Part shown: piece after piece, positions 59,424-64,000 of the stretch
Layout of the letters: each line of letters begins with the position of its first letter
Position numbering within the stretch: position 1 is the stretch's first letter
DNA from: Pedobacter schmidteae
GTDB lineage: Bacteria; Bacteroidota; Bacteroidia; Sphingobacteriales; Sphingobacteriaceae
Assembly (NCBI RefSeq): GCF_900564155.1
Contig: NZ_LS999839.1
Span: forward strand, 4,833,097 to 4,897,096
DNA: 64,000 nt
Direction of reading: 5' to 3'
Translations under genes and position numbers: made by a program
Notes under the pieces: model-generated
Seen by the model: the letters and a program-made list of their open reading frames with translations, nothing else
Database searches by the model: none
Told to the model about the DNA's origin: nothing

Positions 59424-59570
59424 ATGGAGCAAAAAGGGTTTTATAAAACGGTAGTGATGACTTACAATAAAAGTCAGTTGCAGGCCTATGCCCTATTTAA
59501 AAAGTTTTTCCGAGAAAACTATTCGCTAGGCTTTACATTCCAGGCAACCAGCAAGGACTTTATTATTTAA
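59424..59570 (+). CDS. Small hypothetical protein, 48 residues
   Basis: The frame starts MEQKGFYKTVVMTYNKSQLQ and ends SKDFII*. It lies 49 bp after the RES toxin stop. No domain recognised. Its stop codon is part of a hairpin (59570-59610), so gene and terminator fit together. Composition (Lys/Phe/Tyr-rich) is protein-like. Reality of the gene is uncertain; it might belong to the toxin-antitoxin operon or be independent. Confidence 0.35.
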   Translation: MEQKGFYKTVVMTYNKSQLQAYALFKKFFRENYSLGFTFQATSKDFII

Positions 59571-59610
59571 GCCCCGAATCATTCCTTTCACCTTCTTCGA
59601 TTCAGGGGCT
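59570..59610 (+). terminator. Hairpin after small frame
   Basis: AGCCCCGAATC (59570-59580) pairs with GATTCAGGGGCT (59599-59610) with one bulged A; no long T-run follows, so efficiency is uncertain. Confidence 0.5.
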
Positions 59611-59731
59611 CAGAAAATTTCTGATCAATCATTCTATTTAAAATTTCAAAGAGGAGCCTCCCCTTTTTAATTCAGCTCAGTCTTTAATTTTAAAAATTTA
59701 GCAAATCATCTTATTTAATACACATAAAATT

Positions 59732-60109
59732 ATGGAAACAAAATCATTATCACTTTCAAAAAACGATTTCAAACTTTTAAAAGAACATCTCGAAAAATCG
59801 AACATGAGCCCTTACAATAAAGAGAAGCTACAGGCAGAATTGAAAGCAGCGACAATATATGCCGAAAATGAGCTTCCCACTGATGTTGTTTGCTTAAAAT
59901 CAGAAGCAAGAATCGCCAATGTAAAAACGGGGAAAGAATTCACCTTTAAGCTGGTTATGCCGGAAGAAGCAAATATTAAAGTTCAGAAAGTATCAGTATT
60001 TGCTCCAATAGGTATTGCGCTTTTCGGATATCGAACAGGAGATAGCATTAACTGGGAAATGCCAGATGGTATTCAGGAATTTAAGATACTTGAAGTAAAA
60101 AAAATATAA
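59732..60109 (+). CDS. GreA/GreB family (Rnk-like) protein
   Basis: Encodes 125 residues. A short N-terminal helical part (FKLLKEHLEKSNMSPYNKEKLQAELK) replaces the long coiled coil of GreA; the C-terminal FKBP-like domain shows VSVFAPIGIALFGYRTGDSINWEMPDGIQEFKILEV, the family signature. It is like Rnk (nucleoside diphosphate kinase regulator), which binds RNA polymerase without a proven cleavage role. Monocistronic by appearance, with a hairpin following. Confidence 0.88.
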   Translation: METKSLSLSKNDFKLLKEHLEKSNMSPYNKEKLQAELKAATIYAENELPTDVVCLKSEARIANVKTGKEFTFKLVMPEEANIKVQKVSVFAPIGIALFGYRTGDSINWEMPDGIQEFKILEVKKI

Positions 60110-60124
60110 CAGCAATGATGTAAC

Positions 60125-60157
60125 AAGGAGATATTGGAATGATAGCATTATCTCCTT
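60125..60157 (+). terminator. Hairpin after GreA-like gene
   Basis: AAGGAGATA (60125-60133) pairs with TATCTCCTT (60149-60157) with a 15-nt loop; short T-rich stretch follows. It lies 16 bp after the stop codon. Confidence 0.5.
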
Positions 60158-60216
60158 CCTATCTTTTGAATCATGCAACGCGCTCTTTTGAATATTATTT
60201 CTATTTTCGCTGCAGC

Positions 60217-61362
60217 ATGATATCTATACAATCAAAACTCCCACATACCGGCACTACGATTTTTAGTGTAATGTCTAAATTAGCAGAAGAAAACAATGCC
60301 ATTAATTTATCTCAGGGCTTCCCGGATTATGATTGTGACCCTAAACTATTAAATTTCGTGACCGAGGCGATGCAAAAAGGCCATAACCAATATGCTCCAA
60401 TGCCCGGTTTAACAGTGCTTAGAGAACTCATTGCCGAAAAAGTAAGTAACCTGTATGGCACAAATTATCATCCAGATACCGAAATTACCATTACTGCGGG
60501 TGGTACTCAGGCCATTTTTACAGCTTTAAGTTCATGTATCAATTCGGGAGACGAGGTGATCATTTTCGAGCCTGCATATGATTGTTATGCACCAGCAATT
60601 AAATTATTAGGAGGTCTTGTTAAACCTTATGAACTATCCCCTCCAAATTACGAGATAGACTGGGAAATGGTTAAAAAGCTATTTACGGCTAATACAAAAA
60701 TGATCATTCTCAACAGTCCGCAAAACCCAACCGGATGTACCTTATCTGAGAAAGACATTAAAGCACTCATTAAACTCACAAAAAACACTGACATTTTAAT
60801 TTTAAGTGATGAAGTATACGAACACCTCGTATTTGACACCCATCAACACCAAAGTATTGCCTTATATCCCGAACTAAAGGAAAGAAGCTTTATAGTAGCT
60901 TCATTCGGGAAATTACTGCATGCAACAGGCTGGAAAATTGGTTACTGCCTTGCACCCGAACAATTAATGAAAGAATTTAGAAAAGTGCACCAGTTTAATG
61001 TATTTAGCGTAAATACTCCCATGCAGATTGGAATTGCCAACTATTTAAAAGATAAAGATACTTACATGGGGCTTTCTGGATTCTTTCAGCAAAAAAGGGA
61101 TTTTTTCCGTGGCTTGCTTCTGCAAACCAATTTTAAATTACTACCTTGTAATGGATCTTATTTTCAATGCGTTAGCTATGCCCACCTGAATAAAGAAAAA
61201 GATACAGAAATGGCTGTAAGATTAGTGAAAGACTATGGAGTAGCAAGTATCCCTGTTTCAGCCTTTTATATAAAGGGCACCGATCATCAGGTATTGAGAT
61301 TTTGTTTTGCAAAAAAACAAGAAACATTAGAAAAAGCCGTTGAAAGACTAATGAAATTATAA
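60217..61362 (+). CDS. Methionine aminotransferase (YbdL-like, PLP-dependent)
   Basis: Encodes 381 residues from the ATG at 60217; upstream in-frame codons (60139) run through the preceding hairpin and add a non-conserved tail. Fold-type I aminotransferase with INLSQGFPDYDCDP, the catalytic Lys in SFGKLLHATGWKIGYC, and LNSPQNPTGCTLSE. The combination matches methionine/glutamine transaminases of the YbdL group. It transaminates keto-acids such as 4-methylthio-2-oxobutanoate. The omega-amidase gene follows after 24 bp, the functional pair of this pathway. Confidence 0.88.
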   Translation: MISIQSKLPHTGTTIFSVMSKLAEENNAINLSQGFPDYDCDPKLLNFVTEAMQKGHNQYAPMPGLTVLRELIAEKVSNLYGTNYHPDTEITITAGGTQAIFTALSSCINSGDEVIIFEPAYDCYAPAIKLLGGLVKPYELSPPNYEIDWEMVKKLFTANTKMIILNSPQNPTGCTLSEKDIKALIKLTKNTDILILSDEVYEHLVFDTHQHQSIALYPELKERSFIVASFGKLLHATGWKIGYCLAPEQLMKEFRKVHQFNVFSVNTPMQIGIANYLKDKDTYMGLSGFFQQKRDFFRGLLLQTNFKLLPCNGSYFQCVSYAHLNKEKDTEMAVRLVKDYGVASIPVSAFYIKGTDHQVLRFCFAKKQETLEKAVERLMKL

Positions 61363-61386
61363 TTTACATCCCTATAAATTAGAATA

Positions 61387-62190
61387 ATGGATAATACAAG
61401 CTACTTAGATATAAATAATTTAAAAGTTACCATCTTCCAGGCTTATCTTTTCTGGGAAAACATAGATAAAAACCTGCAAAATCTTTCCTTACGTTTATCA
61501 TCGGGAGTAAAAGAAAAAACAGACCTGATCATTTTACCGGAGATGTTTAATACCGGCTTCAGCATGAATGCTCCGGAACTTGCCGAAGAAATGAATGGGA
61601 AAACAATGCAATGGATGCATCAAATTGCTGAAAAGTACGAATGTGTAGTAACCGGAAGTTTGATTATTAAAGAAAATGAAAACTATTATAACCGATTAAT
61701 ATGGATGCTGCCTGATGGCAATTCCAGTTATTATGACAAAAGACACTTGTTTGGCTTGGGAGATGAAGACAAAAACTACACTCCAGGAAATGAAAAAGTT
61801 ATTGTGGAGTTGAAAGGATGGAAAATACGTTTAGCCATTTGCTATGATTTGCGCTTCCCGGTTTGGCTTCGTAACCAAAATGAAGAATATGACATATTGT
61901 TATTAATTGCCAGCTGGCCTGATAAGCGCTCCGCGCACTGGAAAACACTCATCCCAGCACGTGCAATTGAAAACCAAAGTTATGTGATTGCGGCCAATAG
62001 AGTTGGCCATGACGGAAAAGAAGTTTATCACAGTGGTCACTCCATGTGTATCGATCCTATGGGAAAAACAGTTTATTATAAGCCGGAAGATGAGGATCTA
62101 TACACGTTTAGCATTGGCTATGAAGAACTGGTAAAAACCCGCAAAAGCTTTCCTTTTTTAAAGGATGCGGATAATTTTAAAATTATTTAA
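61387..62190 (+). CDS. Omega-amidase (YafV-like nitrilase family)
   Basis: Encodes 267 residues of the carbon-nitrogen hydrolase fold. Triad: Glu in LIILPEMFNTGFS, Lys in YYDKRHLFGLGDE, Cys in RLAICYDLRFPVW. The GDEDKNYTPGNEKV stretch is typical of YafV/omega-amidases, which hydrolyse 2-oxoglutaramate made by glutamine transaminases. Located directly after such an aminotransferase, so it removes the by-product of methionine transamination. Confidence 0.9.
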   Translation: MDNTSYLDINNLKVTIFQAYLFWENIDKNLQNLSLRLSSGVKEKTDLIILPEMFNTGFSMNAPELAEEMNGKTMQWMHQIAEKYECVVTGSLIIKENENYYNRLIWMLPDGNSSYYDKRHLFGLGDEDKNYTPGNEKVIVELKGWKIRLAICYDLRFPVWLRNQNEEYDILLLIASWPDKRSAHWKTLIPARAIENQSYVIAANRVGHDGKEVYHSGHSMCIDPMGKTVYYKPEDEDLYTFSIGYEELVKTRKSFPFLKDADNFKII

Positions 62191-62205
62191 CCGATATAGG
62201 CTCAA

Positions 62206-63237
62206 ATGTTTAGTCGTAGAAATTTTATTAAAACAACAGCTATCTCTGCATCATTAATTGCGGTAGATAAAAAAAGTATGGCAGCAATAATTCCTCCTGT
62301 CACACCTTCCAATGGCAAACCAATCGTGATTTCCACCTGGGATTTTGGAATAGCAGCCAATAAGGAAGCATGGGCAGTCTTATCTGTCGGAGGAAGCGCA
62401 TTAGATGCAGTAGAAAAAGGCGTACGCGTACCAGAAGCCGATCCTAAAAATCAATCGGTTGGATATGGAGGATTGCCAGATAGAGACGGCCATGTGACCC
62501 TTGATGCCTGCATCATGGATGAAGCCGGCAATTGCGGCGCCGTTGCAGGATTGGAGCATATCATGCATCCAATTTCAGTTGCCAGACTGGTAATGGAAAA
62601 AACACCACATGTAATGCTTGTGGGCGATGGCGCACTTCAATTTGCATTAGAAAACGGTTTTAAAAAAGAGAATTTATTGACGAAGGAGAGTGAAAAAGCG
62701 TGGAAAGAATGGCTTAAAACAGCCAAATATGCTCCAATAATGAATATTGAAAATAAACTCTATGAAAAAGCCGCCCCTACCAAATTACCTGGAAATCAAT
62801 ACAATCACGACACCATTGGCATGTTGGCACTTGACGCTAAAGGAAATTTATCAGGCGCCTGCACAACAAGCGGAATGGCTTTTAAATTACATGGTCGTGT
62901 AGGTGATAGTCCGATTATTGGTGCCGGTCTCTATGTGGATAATGAAATTGGAGGTGCTACATCTACAGGTGTAGGTGAAGAAGTAATCCGTAATGTCGGA
63001 AGCTTCCTTGTTGTCGAACTGATGAGACAAGGCTACACTCCTCAGGATGCCTGCAAAGAAGCGGTCATGCGTATCATCAAGAAAAAACCTGAAATTGCTA
63101 AAAAAATACAGGTAGGCTTTTTAGCCTTAAATAAAAAAGGAGAATACGGCGCTTACGCCATTCAGCAGGGCTTTAGCTATGCTGTTTGTACAGAACAGCA
63201 AAACGATTTACTGATTCCGGGAAAAAGCTATTATTAA
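62206..63237 (+). CDS. Glycosylasparaginase (N4-(beta-N-acetylglucosaminyl)-L-asparaginase)
   Basis: Encodes 343 residues. The N-terminus FSRRNFIKTTAISASL is a twin-arginine signal, so it folds in the cytoplasm and is exported. The Ntn-hydrolase autocleavage site is HDTIGM, releasing the catalytic Thr at the start of the beta chain. SGACTTSGMAFKLHGRVGDSPIIGAGLYVDNE completes the signature. It cleaves the GlcNAc-Asn bond of N-glycan remnants in the periplasm. Lies 16 bp after the omega-amidase. Confidence 0.92.
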   Translation: MFSRRNFIKTTAISASLIAVDKKSMAAIIPPVTPSNGKPIVISTWDFGIAANKEAWAVLSVGGSALDAVEKGVRVPEADPKNQSVGYGGLPDRDGHVTLDACIMDEAGNCGAVAGLEHIMHPISVARLVMEKTPHVMLVGDGALQFALENGFKKENLLTKESEKAWKEWLKTAKYAPIMNIENKLYEKAAPTKLPGNQYNHDTIGMLALDAKGNLSGACTTSGMAFKLHGRVGDSPIIGAGLYVDNEIGGATSTGVGEEVIRNVGSFLVVELMRQGYTPQDACKEAVMRIIKKKPEIAKKIQVGFLALNKKGEYGAYAIQQGFSYAVCTEQQNDLLIPGKSYY

Positions 63238-63246
63238 TACTCAATT

Positions 63247-63987
63247 ATGGTAAATATGGAAGTTTGCGCAAATTCCCTGGAATCGGCGCTTGCAGCACAA
63301 AAAGGTGGGGCAATACGGGTAGAACTGTGTGACAATTTACCTGAAGGTGGAACAACCCCTAGCTATGCACAAATTGCATTGGCCAAACAAAAACTACACA
63401 TTAAAGTATATCCCATTATACGACCACGTGGAGGCGATTTTCTATATTCAGATCTGGAGTTTGAATTGATGAAAACAGATATTAAAACCTGCAAATCACT
63501 AAATTGTGATGGTATTGTTATAGGTATTTTAAAAGCCGACGGTAGTGTAGACCGCAACAGATGTGCAGAATTAATTGCATTAGCTGCCCCAATGCCGGTT
63601 ACCTTCCATAGGGCTTTTGATATGTGTAATGACCTGCAAAAAGCATTGGAAGATATTATCGAACTGGGCTGTGAACGAATTCTGACCTCCGGCGGCGAAT
63701 CATCTGCACTTAAAGGTGCCGAAACAATTGCGAGACTGATTCAACAGGCAAATGGAAGAATCATCATTATGCCTGGTGCGGGTGTTTCAACCGACAATAT
63801 CAGAACGATTATTCAAACTACAGGAGCAACAGAGTTTCATGCTTCGGCAAAACAAGCCGTAAAAAGCCTTATGCAGTTTAGAAACTCCAGGTTAAACATG
63901 GGAACAGTAGAAGATGAATTTAGCTATGATATAACTAATAGCCAGATCGTTAACACCTTAATCAAACTAGCAAACACATCTTCATAA
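63247..63987 (+). CDS. cutC: CutC-family copper homeostasis protein
   Basis: Encodes 246 residues, TIM-barrel. Family segments: MEVCANSLESALAAQKGGAIRVELCDNLPEGGTTPSY, IRPRGGDFLYSDLEFELM, VTFHRAFDMCNDLQKALEDI and ILTSGGESSALKGAETIARL, GRIIIMPGAGVSTDNI. CutC was linked to copper tolerance in E. coli and other bacteria, though the true role is debated. Last full gene of the window; 9 bp after the glycosylasparaginase. Confidence 0.93.
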   Translation: MVNMEVCANSLESALAAQKGGAIRVELCDNLPEGGTTPSYAQIALAKQKLHIKVYPIIRPRGGDFLYSDLEFELMKTDIKTCKSLNCDGIVIGILKADGSVDRNRCAELIALAAPMPVTFHRAFDMCNDLQKALEDIIELGCERILTSGGESSALKGAETIARLIQQANGRIIIMPGAGVSTDNIRTIIQTTGATEFHASAKQAVKSLMQFRNSRLNMGTVEDEFSYDITNSQIVNTLIKLANTSS

Positions 63988-64000
63988 ATCTACTTGCCGT

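Larger units (their letters stand above)
59375..59731. other. Intergenic region with small frame, between RES toxin and GreA-like gene
   Basis: A 357-bp stretch. The only candidate gene is the 48-residue frame 59424-59570, followed at once by a hairpin 59570-59610. The remaining bases to the GreA-like start hold no accepted feature apart from a TCAGAAA/TTTCTGA palindrome at 59610-59624. Confidence 0.5.

Noticed and set aside
1-64000. CRISPR arrays, insertion sequences, phage genes, rRNA operons
   Set aside because: No regularly spaced repeats with spacers, no transposase or integrase frame, and no rRNA sequence was seen anywhere in the window.

Overview
The window looks like Bacteroidota chromosome, most likely family Sphingobacteriaceae (Pedobacter-like). 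Signs are two SusC/SusD outer-membrane import loci with a sigma/FecR pair, AT-rich DNA, weak or absent Shine-Dalgarno sites, promoters of the -33 TTTG / -7 TAnnTTTG type, a histone H1-like gene, and a capsule locus with Wza/Wzc and an UpxY-type antiterminator. The genus is inferred; nothing here proves it.

Layout. (1) 1-4499, + strand: end of a SusC gene, then SusD, a zinc metallohydrolase lipoprotein and a DUF4302 lipoprotein. (2) 4523-6049, - strand: arsenic operon (arsR, DUF6428, thioredoxin-type arsenate reductase) with two ArsR-like operators. (3) 6196-16362, - strand: a second SusCD locus, read as sigma factor, FecR anti-sigma, SusC with STN domain, SusD, DUF4843, PKD-like lipoprotein, TlpA-like thioredoxin. 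(4) 16611-22990: accessory region. An SDR/HbpS/AraC unit is followed by a TonB receptor with a DUF6660 protein, a decayed DUF4304 gene and a small ATPase. The region ends at an intact tRNA-Lys(TTT). A tRNA-Lys 3' fragment and a diverged ~155-bp repeat lie about 3.9 kb away, which looks like an integration scar.

(5) 23440-54811: a surface polysaccharide locus in two opposed arms. The + arm (23440-30879) has Wza, Wzc, UpxY, two PLP aminotransferases and a glycosyltransferase. It ends at a perfect 24-bp bidirectional hairpin. The - arm (53856-31499) has a UDP-HexNAc dehydrogenase, Wzx flippase, glycosyltransferases, initiating phosphoglycosyl transferase, Wzy-like polymerase, methyltransferase, amidotransferase, UDP-uronate epimerase, a pectate lyase lipoprotein, a FemAB/PhyH/GNAT/FemAB modification cassette and a 4,6-dehydratase. 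Two paralogous HTH regulators (30975-31385 and 54374-54811) bracket the - arm. A 23-nt sequence matching at 21 positions and able to form a TAGC-GAA-GCTA hairpin lies in the leader of upxY and in the leader of the - arm. It contains a GTAGCG/ATAGCG core like the RfaH ops site and is the best candidate for an undescribed regulatory system here.

(6) 54836-63987: mostly housekeeping. YeiH exporter, YceH, an aldo/keto reductase, histone H1-like protein, an Xre-RES toxin-antitoxin pair, a GreA/GreB-like factor, methionine aminotransferase with omega-amidase, glycosylasparaginase and CutC.
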